Shown here piece after piece: positions 25,894 through 37,591 of a stretch of DNA of 64,000 bases. Every line of letters begins with the position of its first letter. Position 1 is the stretch's first letter. Where the stretch lies: contig NC_132894.1 of assembly GCF_030463535.1 (NCBI RefSeq), forward strand, positions 12,731,433-12,795,432, in the 5' to 3' direction. Position numbers and translations under genes: made by a program. The notes under the pieces were generated by a model that worked only from the letters and a program-made list of their open reading frames with translations, made no database searches and was not told the DNA's origin. The stretch is from Salminus brasiliensis. Its lineage: Eukaryota > Chordata > Actinopteri > Characiformes > Bryconidae.

Positions 25894-28530
25894 TCAGTTA
25901 CAGATCCTCTCTGTCATGGGTCTCTGTTGGAAAAGAAAACGCATGGTTTTGTGTTACTAAACTCCAGATATTTCAGTATGCTGCTGATTTGCATAGGCTC
26001 ATTTCACTTAGATTCACCACAGAGGTAGGGAATACATTTTTTATATGCAACTTGGTCATGATTAGTCATTCAATAGGTTTCATATGTCATAAGCCAGCAT
26101 CTCCATCCCCACCATTATCCTCCTACGCTGTCTGTTTTTGTAAGTGATCTGGAACCTTCAAGTTAAAACTCGCTGTACTCACCAGTGGCTCCAGTTCTGA
26201 ATGATCGATAAGACTGAACTCTGAAATGAAGTAGTAGTAGTGTTTGTAGCAGGTGTTCACATGTGCCTCGGCTCCCATGTTGCAGACACTGTCGAAATGG
26301 TGGATGTAAACGTGCACAAACACTCTGAACAGCCGGCTTAGGATCTTTTTACACACTTGCTGGAAGTTCTTTGGAAAAGGAACTCCTGGAACAACAAAGG
26401 AATCATTGTCAACCTTCCATCATATTAAGTAAATTCACATGAGTTTATCCAGGAAGAGCACATGTAGAACGTATTGTGTGGATCTCAGAAATTTTCACTC
26501 ATCACAGTTCCCCCATGTAGAGGTATTCTTATGATATCTCACTATTAGTGACTTTGGGTTTTAGAGATTTCAGCTAGAAATCAGATTTACCCAGATTTCT
26601 ACCCAAATGCAAATGTAGTCTGTCAGCCAAGACATGTTTGGTGTCATCAGTTGGTGCTTTTTTAGTTTTGCACTTGAGCAAGGTAGCTACATTACTACAG
26701 GACAATGAAGATCACCAAAAAGTATCTTTACATGGCAAATAAAAAAACAACTTAATTTTTTTACATAAGTTAATGTAGCAAGATTTCATTTTAAGCAACT
26801 TTTCACACTGAAATCTTAGGTATGGTGTCAGGAGCAGCAGGTACTTTCAAATGATTAAACTGTCTGGTCAAATTATTATTGGGTGGTGGGTCATTCTCAG
26901 CACTGCAGTGACACCGACATGGTGGTGGTGTGTTAGTGTGTGTTGGACTGGTACGAGTGGATTAGACAGCAGTGCTTTAGGAGTTTTTAAACACCTCAGC
27001 ATCACTGCTGGACTGAGAATAGTCCACCAATCAGAAATATCCAGCCAAAAGCGTCCTGTGGGCAACATCCTATGACCACTGTTGAAGAACTAGAAGATGA
27101 CCAACACAAGCTGTGCAGCAACGGATGAGCTTCTGTCTCTGACTTTACATCTACAAGGTGGACCAACTAGGTAGGAGTGTCTAATAGATTGGACAGTAAG
27201 TGGACAGTCAAACAAGCACAACATACACTAACACACTTTCACCATGTCAGTGTCACTGGAGTACTGAGAATGACCCACCACCCAATAATTGGACCAAAAA
27301 AAAAAAAAAACCTGATCTATGGTAATAATAATGGTCCTGTGGGGTCTTGACCATTGAAGAATAAGCTGAAAGCACGCTAACAAAGTTCACTCCAAACCAG
27401 GGGTGGACATAGTATTTTGATATGACTATGTAATAACATCACCAACTGTTTATCATCCAATTATAGGCTACTACAGTCAAAGCCAAATGTTCCACAGCAA
27501 ATTTACCAGAGTTTGCTAGTTTGCATTAGATATTTAGTTGAGGTAATTATTTTCGTCATTATTTGTCTTAGCATGTTAGCATACATGTTCATATTTTACC
27601 TGGCAACATGTCTTGGCGGACTATGTTTGGGTTAAGGAGAAGATTGTAGATTTGTAAACTGGAGTTTCAGCCTAACAATCTTTCAGATTTACACTCATTG
27701 CATTTGGCTGGTGCTTTCATTCAGAGTGAATCATGTTGCTTAGGTGGGCGAATGTAGCATCATGAGTCTTGCCCAAGGACTTCAAGCCCTAGTCTGCCAC
27801 AGGGAAGGCAATGTTGTAACCTTCTACTCTACACTATCCACTACACCTTTCACTGTAGGTGAATCAGTGGTGTGTACTATCATTCAGGTATCCTCATATT
27901 AACCTCTCAACAACACTGAAATGCCCCTGTAGCAGACAGTGTCTACACTCTAGCAATACTACAATACCACTAAATCTGTATGAGACCTCATACAGACCCA
28001 ACACAACACACTCAGTTTCCATAGTTATATAAAATGTAACTCAAGAAACATGCAAGCAAAGAATGGCCTCCAGGAGACGGTCTCAGAGAGAGCAAGACAC
28101 ACACACACACACCTACGCGTGTAGGGAACATGTCCTCATTGTTGATGAGCGTTTCGATCCAGTCCATCAGCAGATTCATGTACTTCAGGGCCGGGAGTTT
28201 GGTGGGCTTCTTGTAATGGTCCCCGTCCTGCCATCTGTACTCATAGCGAGGGCCTCCGGACATGACAGGGCAGGTCCTCTCCGTGCAGAACTCACTGACC
28301 GTTCCATAGATCAGGTTGATGCGATTGAAGAAGTCCACGACGTGCACGGCGATCCAGTCATTAATGTTCTCTCCTTCAGGCAACTGCACCACTTTCCTGA
28401 GATCCAGGCCAGACTTCAGCGAAGCCTGCGCTCTCTTATACAGCTCAAACCGCTGGGTGCCCGGCTCGAAGCGCTTTCGAGGCCTGAACGTCTTGTCTTT
28501 GCTGAAGACTTGCCCCAGGCACAGAGCCAT
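25894..28530 (-). CDS. mob3c: MOB kinase activator 3C
   Basis: Three coding exons join in frame: 28530-28113, 26385-26183 and a 30-bp last exon 25923-25894. The product is 216 aa, the usual length for MOB3 proteins. It starts [20 protein letters not shown] and ends in RPMTERICN. The metal-binding set of MOB proteins is present: Cys82 and Cys87 ([10 protein letters not shown]) with His164 and His169 (VHVYIHHF). MOB proteins are small globular adaptors; MOB1/2 bind NDR/LATS kinases, and the MOB3 group is poorly defined and has been linked to MST1. The last exon is easy to miss; its acceptor is TTTTCCAACAG. The gene is tandem to mknk1 on the same strand, as in human 1p33. MOB3A next to MKNK2 is the human paralogous pair, so the 3C call leans on neighbours and on sequence such as [16 protein letters not shown]. 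Confidence 0.95.
26872..27395. mobile_element. TIR repeat element in mob3c intron 1
   Basis: The left arm TATTGGGTGGTGGGTCATTC and onward pairs with the right arm AGAATGACCCACCACCCAAT over about 45 bp, bracketing roughly 26876-27292. The interior (CACCTCAGCATCACTGCTGG, CAGCCAAAAGCGTCCTGTGG, GATGACCAACACAAGCTGTG) matches the copy at 12213-12835. Downstream of a poly-A interruption, family sequence resumes at GGTCCTGTGGGGTC. No coding frame. Confidence 0.8.
27660..27850. repeat. Interspersed repeat remnant in mob3c intron 1
   Basis: CATTTGGCTGGTGCTTTC, GTCTTGCCCAAGGACTTC and GTCTGCCACAGGGAAGG resemble the well-known fish repeat with a GCATTTAGCAGACGCT start. It is a worn copy; a better copy of the head is at 44945-45175. 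Confidence 0.5.
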
Positions 28531-29329
28531 GTGTCTCCGCAGGCTGTGCTAACCTTAGAGTCTGTGCCGGTGAAGGTTGAGACGGATGGAAGTTTTCACC
28601 TTCTATTCCATAAACGGAAGATGTTTCTAGAATGGGGAATAATGTGGAACAAAGAATGAAGAAAGCAATGTAATTTCCAACATCTTTATGACTGTTACCT
28701 AAATTTAAAAGGAAGAACAGAAGAAACTATAGATGTCTCATTCCGATCCTGCCATGTTTTAATGGATCAGGTATTGGCTATTTTAATCCCAATCCAAGAG
28801 TGTTTGTTTTAACGTTGTTTGGTTAAATGACCGTTAATGGACATAGTTGCCCTGTCAGCAGTACTGGGGAGCGTTCGCAGAAGGTGTATGAAGAGTGTGC
28901 ATTGTCAAACTGTTTTATATAAAAAACGGGACATAATGTCTAAAACTTGATAAAATGTTTGCAGAAATGTTAAGATTAAGATCTGAATTGAGGCTAATGC
29001 TAATGCTAATACACACACTATAGAAAACCAAATCCTAGCACATTCACCCACGAATTATTTCACATTAGTAGTTGACATAAAAAACAACAGATATCAATCT
29101 GGAGTGTGTACTACTACTCACACAGTGACTTAACTGCAGTGTTTAAAGGAGCTGGGAGCTGAATGGATTATAAGTTATTAATCACACTGTAAAACAGTAA
29201 TTTTAAGAAAAGTCTTGGCTAAACTAAATCAATCTGTCCAGAATGTCTCATTTCAGGAACTGCTACTAAAAATAAAGTGATTTTACTGCTGTGTTAATTA
29301 CCAGCACGTCTTAACTGTGTGGCTGTACT

Positions 29330-29364
<35 letters not shown>

Positions 29365-31001
29365 GGTCATATGAGAGCTAGAACAGCGATAAACAAGACA
29401 AACCTGGTAGCAATAAATATAATAAAGCTAATAGCTAAAAAGACAGCTACTTGTCATCCATGTACATTGAGACAGAAGTTACAGCAGAATTTTGGGGGAG
29501 TCCATGGTGTTCTGGAGCCCCTAAGGTTGCCTTATCATACTTCACACCTTGATTTTTAACTTTCTAAACAAGAGTAAGGGCATTACAAGCCAAATCCACA
29601 AAATACTTTGCATCTAAAATGTCTGATGCTGGATATCAACTGAAGACATAAAACAGAGTAAGTTTAGCCTATCTATGATGTCCACATGAAATTCCCTTTA
29701 GGGAAAACTGAACACCACTGACACCACTGCATTATGCCCAAATATAGAGTAAAGGAGATTTTACTACATGAGCGGTTTGAGAAACAACTTCTAGAGAATA
29801 ACCCCCAGGGTCAAGTGAAAAGTCTCTAAATAACACTGACGTTTCCTCTGCATCATGTGTGTTTATTGTAACGCAGGTTCCAGCAGTCCGATTAACATCA
29901 AATAGGCCCTAGGCCTGTGACTTAAACCCTATAATATCTTATGAGACAGTAGCTGTTTTGTATAAGTAGACACCAATCAACATCCCACTTCATCTTGTTC
30001 ATGTCATGTCATAGTTTCAGTAGTAGATCATAAAACAACAGGATTTACCTATCGCTGCTGTCCAATGACAAACATGTATCTCCATTTTTGGATGCCTTTT
30101 CATGGTTTCTTCCATGGTTTGAACCCTGTAGCTGCTCTGTACATTTGAATGGGCGTATCTGTGCTGTGCTTGAGGTTTAGTCACCTGACAGGCCAGGCTA
30201 CTGGATATTGTCTTTGTATTCCCAATAGGAAGTGCAGGCGTGAATGGGCCAAATAAAGATGTAAAGGGGTCGAAGCACTGCGATCGCAGGGGCACAGGCC
30301 TGATACAGGCTTCAATGCACATGGGTAGCAGAAAACCTCATGGAAAGCAAAACTACCTGGGACTACTATTTTAAACAGTCATAAGCACAGCTTTGGTAAG
30401 ACATTCTTTTTGGTAAGACATTCTTCTCAGTCTCATTCATTATACGTGAGCTTTGTGTCAACAGGTTTTCAGCATTGACAGTATGAAAAATAATATGCTC
30501 AAAATAATGTCTGTGATATTAATAGATTAGAGGTTATGTTAAGAATGCTAAGATACTCCATTTAGCCTTTCAATGCCTTCAATATTGACATTTGTTCTAC
30601 ATGTTGATAAACTTAGTGTTTATATTATAAATATTTATTTTTTTGGTACTATCTTACTGTAGTATTCACTTTTTTCACCACTTCCTCTGTTTATGTGAGT
30701 CTGGCTGGGTGAGATAACAGCCATTACAGAGCACTCACCCTTTCAATTCACAGCCATTTTCCCCCTCTCTATTTACAGTACTTCTTTGTATACATATTAG
30801 TATAACCTGAGCACATTGCACTGCTGACCTGGAATTAGCTCTCTCATTTGGCAGAAGCAGGAGCAGCATGTTTCAAATCCTTGGTGAATGCCGCTGACCA
30901 CTGCCTTCCACTGTGAAATTACACCGTATCCAGACATCTGTAGGGAACTCATTCAAAATGGCTGGAATTTAAACTCCTTTGTTTTCTCTGTCTGGGTCAT
31001 A

Positions 31002-31032
<31 letters not shown>

Positions 31033-32442
31033 GTGTTTGTCTCAGTCCAAAGTAGACCAGTCACACATTCTTTGGTTCCCTGAAAGAGCTTTGTAGTTGA
31101 TGCTTTTTTCTTTAACTAAATTGAAAGGTTATATAGACAAGTGGGATTGCCCACAAAAACACTTTTTGGCACCTGTTTTTGAGTGTAGTTAGGAGTTTCA
31201 TAAATCTGAGCCATTGAATACTTTCCACAACCAAAGCCAGTTCTTCAGATTTCCTCCAAATGTAGGAACCAGTTACACTCCACTGTTCATTTTGAATACA
31301 ACTGAACAGAACAAATCAGACAGAACAGCATGAAGTTTAGAAACTGTTTAGAAAGCCCGCATGCAGTGCAGTGATGGACATTGCATGTCATTATGAAGGG
31401 GCCTATTGTGTTGCTGTAACAAGACCTTTATGTTTTTGTCATAAAGCTCTGGAATAGAAATTAGTTTGTCTACATAGAACCGAAAAAAAAACTACCAAAA
31501 ACAAACAGTATTTCTCCAAAATGTTAACTTTACAGGACAGGGCAGAACTGCTCTCAACTTTTAATGGAAGTTAACATAAACTTAACTGCTGTGATCAAAT
31601 GATGTTGAAAAAATAGAAAACTAATGGATATACATGTGTCTTTGACAGCAACAATATAAAGGTTATATTATATAGAATATAAATTGCTCTAGAAGTAATA
31701 TAATCTAATATTTATTCAATTATGTGCATAAAACCTCTCAAAGGGGTGTTTTTTAGTAAAAGCAGTGATTCTATGCAGAACCATAACTACACATACAACT
31801 ATTTGGTGGCATAAATGGTTCTTCACCTGGTTAAACTGTTGGGAAAGCTGTTGTAGATGGCTCTAGATGAAGACATGGTCTTTTTTGCAATAAAATGGGT
31901 TCTACTATTGTCATGACATCTAGTACAATATGGAAGCCTTTTTTGGTAAGAGTGTATATACAATATATATTATTGTATAGAAAATATACAAATCTACAAG
32001 TGTTCTTTACTAAGGGCAATGTTTTATAGAGAACAATAACACCTTACATAGCCATTTGAATGCTTAATTGGTTCTTCGCCTCTTAAAAGGTTCTTGATAG
32101 TGGAAAATTGTTTGTAGATCGGTCTTTTAAAAAGCTTCTATTCTATGTATAATATAGAATAATACATTCTATTCTATTGTTATATAGAGAGACTCCACCA
32201 CCTTAAGAAATGTGTAAGGGTGGTAGAGTATTTTCTAAAGTATTCATTAAGTATGCATTATCACACACTTTTAAGCCTATAGTGTATTCTCAGGAAAAGC
32301 ATTCATCCATGAGAACTGTAATATAAAGCAAAAGCATTGCATAAAGGCTCCTCTTTCATCAGACAAACTGAATGAGCTTTGATTCAAAGAGAAGTAGAGT
32401 GAGAGAGAGAAAATTCCTCCCCACAGTACCTGGCTGAAGTCC
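28531..32442 (-). other. Upstream of mob3c; no second gene seen
   Basis: The minus strand has a plausible acceptor TTAGCACAG shortly before the mob3c start, so the 5' UTR is probably spliced. The interval has CA and CT microsatellites (29333-29361, 31002-31026) and GGTTCTT-family remnants (31740-32120). Open frames here have no recognisable product. Confidence 0.45.
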
Positions 32443-32690
32443 CACTCTGAACGCTTGGAATGCTGTGGGGATCTGTGGGAACGCTCGGGAGAATTCCTCT
32501 GCCTCCACTTATCTCCCAGAGGACATGGATCACGCTGGATTTCTCATCTAAAGAATCTTTGACTCCTCTGCCACTCATCAGCAAACCCGTCCGCTCGAAA
32601 AGTGCCCGAGAAAAAGCAAAACTGAAAAAGAAAAGTTGTTTGGCTTCTCTTCCTGTGATGATGTCACATCCTGATTTGGTCTGCTAGGCC
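32443..32690 (-). other. mob3c: Possible non-coding first exon of mob3c
   Basis: On the minus strand a moderately GC-rich block ends CTTCAGCCAG followed by GTACTGTGG near 32443, a fair donor, with CpGs upstream (CTCGGGCACTTTTCGAGCGG). It could be the mob3c 5' UTR exon about 3.9 kb upstream of the start codon. No CCAAT or TATA box is clear, so this is a suggestion. Confidence 0.3.
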
Positions 32691-33159
32691 CCACTGTCTC
32701 TGTCTGTGTGCATGTGTGTGTGTGCAAGTGTGTTCTCGGAGGCAAGCTAAAAGGGGAGATTTCGTTGGCTGTGGGAGGGGCAGAGGCCTTTGTGGCACAA
32801 CCCTCATTTCTTCCCTCTTCTTTCATCCCTCACTCCTGTCCACAGCCACTGCCCGTTCAAACTATGCACATGGACTATAAAAGGGATATTTCATAAGGCA
32901 GGATTTTTCAATAAATCACATAACCCACGTTAATAAAAAGCAGATTCTACAGCAGGAATATTCCAGGGGTGAGCAATACGGCGATATGTTATTGTTGTTA
33001 TGATACTAGATATGCGTTTTGTGTTGGCGGCACTTCTACCTTTACCTTTACTTCAAGAACACTGAATATCAATATGTATAAATGTCTGTGGACACCCCTA
33101 CTATTAAATGCAGTAAATGCATTGCTGACACAGATGTGCAAATGCACGCACATTCATAT

Positions 33160-33840
33160 CTAGTCCCTGTAGAAAAGTATCACCAATACAATAGAACTCT
33201 CTGAAAGAGATAAACATGAACCCAGTGGCACCTTCCTAATGCCAGACGTTGGCTTTGAGCTGTGGAGCAGTGGAACTGTGTTCTCTGGAATGATTGTCCA
33301 TGTAGTGTAAAAGAGGGATACATGTCTGCTGGCTTTGCACAGTGTTTGGAAGCGTTTTTTAATCCATTCTAACCATCAGTCTAACCGTGCTCCATGTTGT
33401 TCACATTGGTTGGGAACCAGACTGGTTCAAACAGTGGCCCAGATCCTCAGATAGATTTGGATCTAGAGGTCATTGTCCTGCTGAAAGGTGAAGTTTCTCC
33501 CAGGATTTTGTTTTTAGTAGACTTGAGCAGATTTTCTCACAGTATTTCCCTTGATTTTGCACCATCCATCCAGCCTTTTTGACATAATTTAAGTTTTAAC
33601 ATATTGCTCAGGCCTGCCGAGGAAGGACATCCCCACAGAATGATGCTGCCACCACCATGTTTCACTTTCAAGATGTTGTGTGTTGAGAGATAGGCAGTGT
33701 TAGGTTCGCACCACACACGGCACAGTGTATTATTACCAAAAAGCTAGGTTGCTATAACACTGTCTGGGAGACTCCAGATGTGCTTTGATGTGTCTTTTTC
33801 AGTAATGGCTTCTTTCTAGCCACCCTGCCATACAGACATA
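33160..33840 (-). mobile_element. Tc1-like transposon remnant
   Basis: GACATCCCCACAGAATGATG, CTGCCACCACCATGTTTCAC, GTCATTGTCCTGCTGAAAGG and GAGACTCCAGATGTGCTTTG are the usual antisense words of a fish Tc1-like transposase (the GGGSVMVWG-type region). Frames are broken throughout. Confidence 0.6.
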
Positions 33841-36288
33841 TTGTATACAGAGCTCTTAATTTTGTTAGCGTACCAGTGCACTCAAGTCACAGTGAATGGA
33901 TTAAAAAAAAATACATTTTAGGCCAAAATCTTCTTTCATCACTGTAAAGAAATCTGACTCTGGCCTGCTTCTTCAGCATAGTTTAATTATGTAGATATTT
34001 TGGAATATCTAGTGGAATTCCCCTTTAAATGTGGCCTAGCAAACGAGGTATACCAGGGTAGAGCGTGAACTTCAGTGTGTATTTCACATATATATTAGTA
34101 TGCCAGTACAACAGGTAACAAATTAATAATTAAATAATAGAGATGACAGACTAAACTATAACTACGAGATATTTAGAAAAAGGTATGAATACAGAGCTAA
34201 AATAGACTGTAATTGTAATTGTACAGTAAGTGCATGAAGGGATCCAGCACAGGCAAGCACTACTTTATAAAGGAAAATGCAAAACTGGACATGCCAGCTC
34301 ATGGGTTGGCCTTGTTTTCTTGTGGTTGAGTGCACATTTCAAATGACTCTAAATAATTTATGAATAGTGTAATACTACAATTTACAGACTGTGGCACCAA
34401 GACAATTCGCTTCATCCCACAGCGCCGGTTCTGCTTAGCAGAAACAGCACTCTTGACAATTCACATTCCAGACATCACATTCAAGGTAGAACACTTTTTG
34501 TTTACAGTGTGGAGGAGCCTTTGCATTGTAATGTAAGTTAATGGAAAAATACTTAATTACAAGGAATTTAGGATTTCCCTTGGTCCATCCACTGAATTCA
34601 AATGATAATACATAAAAATGTACAAGAAAGGAGATACCTTTTTTGTTTTAGTTTTTTGACTGAGATTATATGCTTATTTCATGCACTTTTGCTGGGTTCA
34701 AATTAGAAGTTGCAAACTGAATAAGAGAAAATACATTTCTAATGTGATAATGTGTTCTAAAATGATTCTAACATTATTGAGCAAGCTGTAAAAACAACAA
34801 GAATGAAGGTGGTAATCAACTTGACAGACAATTATTCTCTCAAAATTACATCAAAATCATTCAAATCATTTTCTAAAATCACTTTTTTATATGATTCCTG
34901 TAGTAATTCAAATATTGATAAAAACATATAAAAATGTGTTGTGCTGTTCACAATAACTACATTTATTTAGGCCATCACTGTGGTGTAAAATATTTGTGTT
35001 TTGTATTGTGTCAGTATCAGTGGATGAACAGAAAGGGTCTAGAATGATGGTCCAAATGTTGTTACATTGACTTCCATTGAAAGTTAAGAGGATATTTTCC
35101 TTCGCCTGTAAAGTTGCCCTTTTGATTATTAATACTGCAGTTAATGATACTGCAATGTAATTGCAGACTTTTGAAACAGTGTATGTTGTTATGTGTTGTC
35201 ACAGGGAGGGACAAGTGTGCTTGTGAAACCACTGAAAGCAGTTTTATACATCTGCAACTTCACAACATCTGAAAAGCTCATCTAACTGGGCTCTTAAAAT
35301 GACTGTGTTTGCTGCCAATAGGCCAAGCCAACAGACCACCAACAGATGGAGACATTTCATTTCGAAACTGAAAGCAGATTACAGTTTTGGCCTTAACTCT
35401 AGTTTACGCTGTGTTGTGCTTGTCAGCCTTGCGTCTGTGTGAATTTATGCCAATAATAAAAAGTAAATATAGAAGTGAGGAGGAACCATAGAGAGTTTTT
35501 TGTGTCTTGTTTTGGACAAAAGCAAACAAAAGAAAGACAAAAGAAAATGAAAGAAAATTAATGTAAAGAAAAAAATGAGAATCAGATGAGTGTTTTCTGC
35601 ATATAGCTGCACCATGACCTTAACAGTTATGTCATGTTAGTTTGGCTCTAAACTGTTAGCTCTGTTAGGGCTGCTTCCTTTTATCACAGCACAGGAAGTA
35701 AAACCAGCCAAACCCTCAACTCTCCCCGCCAACCCCTCTCACCAACAACCTTTCCTGCAGCCGTGTTTGACCCTCGACCCACTGAGCAAAGATAGAGAAC
35801 CATTTATCACATGACCACCACACTGCAGAGCAAATGGCTATGACCACAATAGTAAAAATAAATAAATGGACAGAAATTGAAAATGGAACCTCTGTCTTGA
35901 GCAGAGTTATTACTCCAGCACAACATCTCCTTGACCATCTCTGCTAGCATAATACCTGCATCATTTCCATCATTTTGTAGATATTGCAAATATATGGAAT
36001 CTGATATCATGTCATTTATAAAGTTCTGAGACTGAACATTTAAATACAAAACAAAGCAAGTCGTACAGAAAGCAGTCTGACAAATGTGAAATATCTGTAG
36101 ATATGACTTTAGATTTGTAGATTTACTCTTGCTGTGTGCTGAGGAATACTGCTCAGTCAGGGCCACCAGTCAGGTGGATGATTTATAGCCCTCCAAATCA
36201 CTTGTAATGGTGAGCTTGACGATTTTTCAATGCTTAGAGTGTCTTATTTCAGCGGGCAGCAAGCAGCATAGCACAAAAAGCATGGAAG

Positions 36289-36289
<1 letters not shown>

Positions 36290-36346
<57 letters not shown>
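36290..36346. repeat. (TA)n microsatellite
   Basis: About 56 bp of TA repeat, followed by GATCTTAAG. Confidence 0.95.
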
Positions 36347-36348
<2 letters not shown>

Positions 36349-36719
36349 TCTTAAGATAAATCCACGTTAGGAGGATGCCTAACGTAGTAACCACGATCTA
36401 TTGATTAAGGGCTCAACCCTGAGTAAAGGTCACAAAAAGATCAGCAGAACTTTGTCTTTATCGTTTTGTATTTAAAAAACGTACAACTGAGTAAAATAAC
36501 AGCTGTGTAAAATAACGGACAGATTTTAAGACAGAAATGACAGCCACTTAATAAACACTAGGATAGGAACTATTTTTCCTTCCACTGTTTCCCTCTGCTC
36601 CTCCAAACTTCGTTTAGTTCAAACTAATGTGGCCTTTAAACACAGATTTTAATTCCATATGTGTCCATATTCCATAAGGTATCACTGTAAATATATTTAT
36701 ACACGCACAAGAAGACTCG

Positions 36720-37591
36720 GACGGTGGTGACAGTGGTGTTAGCATCGAAACATTAGCATTAGTATAATAACGGACCGCATCACTTCGGCGAAAGAAGATG
36801 TAAACAAACGCATGTCAGATTTTATATTAAAATATTAAAGGTGTTTAGATATAATGTATGAATTCAATCATATTTAGACAGTATAATCTATCTGTGTATT
36901 TAAAGACAATCCCGCTGAAACGTCCTTGATAGGTCGCCCTGTGAAGCTATGTGGCTGTCTCGCCTCCACGTTGCTCTTCTGAACGCCCACCTTTCCTGTG
37001 GCTGAAGGGTTGGGTCAGAGCTTACTAAAAGAGATCAAGGGGGGCGACGATTTTCTCCTCGGCATCAGCATCAGGTAGGTCTGTTTACTTATGGCTTAAA
37101 AACGTATATTTAGGGTCTCCGTGAAAGAGGGGGAGGTTTCGTTTTGGTCACGTCGACTCTTTGATTCTTGCTAACACGCAAGAACTTGAAAGGGGCTTTT
37201 GGGCGACAGTCTGTCTGTACTCGTGAGGGAGACCTGAGATACATGAGACAGCTAGGTGGGGGGAATTCGCAGAGGGGAAAAGCTCTGTTGTGGTGTGTGT
37301 TTGTTTTCTAGAGTAGATCTAAGTTGTCCACTACCCTGTATGGTCTTTCTGCTTGATTGTAGCGCTAATGTGGGGGTTTAGAACACGCTGCATCGTACGG
37401 CATTTTTTTCGCGGAAATGTGAAGTTTTGAATGAAGTCCAAAGCTTGTCGGTATAACCCCGCCTTAGCAGCGCTCTGATTGGCTGATGGGCTGAGTCGCT
37501 CACTGTCGCCCCTGCAGGTGTTCCGTGTGAGCAGCTCGAGGTTTTCTCGGTGTGTCTCCATCTAGGCGAGGAGAAAGTGAAGGACGAGCAG
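36720..37591 (+). promoter_or_regulatory. Promoter-like region with two candidate first exons
   Basis: CpGs are more frequent here than in the surroundings, and an inverted CCAAT box (GATTGGCTGATGG) lies near 37477. Two good donors follow GC-rich sequence: CATCAG then GTAGGT after 37074, and GAGCAG then GTGAGT after 37591. Either could be a non-coding first exon of elovl1, whose first coding exon has an acceptor before 53291, or of the small ORF at 45.6 kb. The sequence does not say which. Confidence 0.5.

Larger units (their letters stand above)
32691..36700. other. Intergenic, repeats only
   Basis: Contains a Tc1-like remnant at 33160-33840 and a TA microsatellite at 36290-36346. Other parts are AT-rich with no exon signatures. 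No protein-coding exon is supported. Confidence 0.5.

Noticed and set aside
28063-28659. 198-codon plus-strand frame opposite mob3c exon 1
   Set aside because: Antisense shadow of the MOB domain exon.
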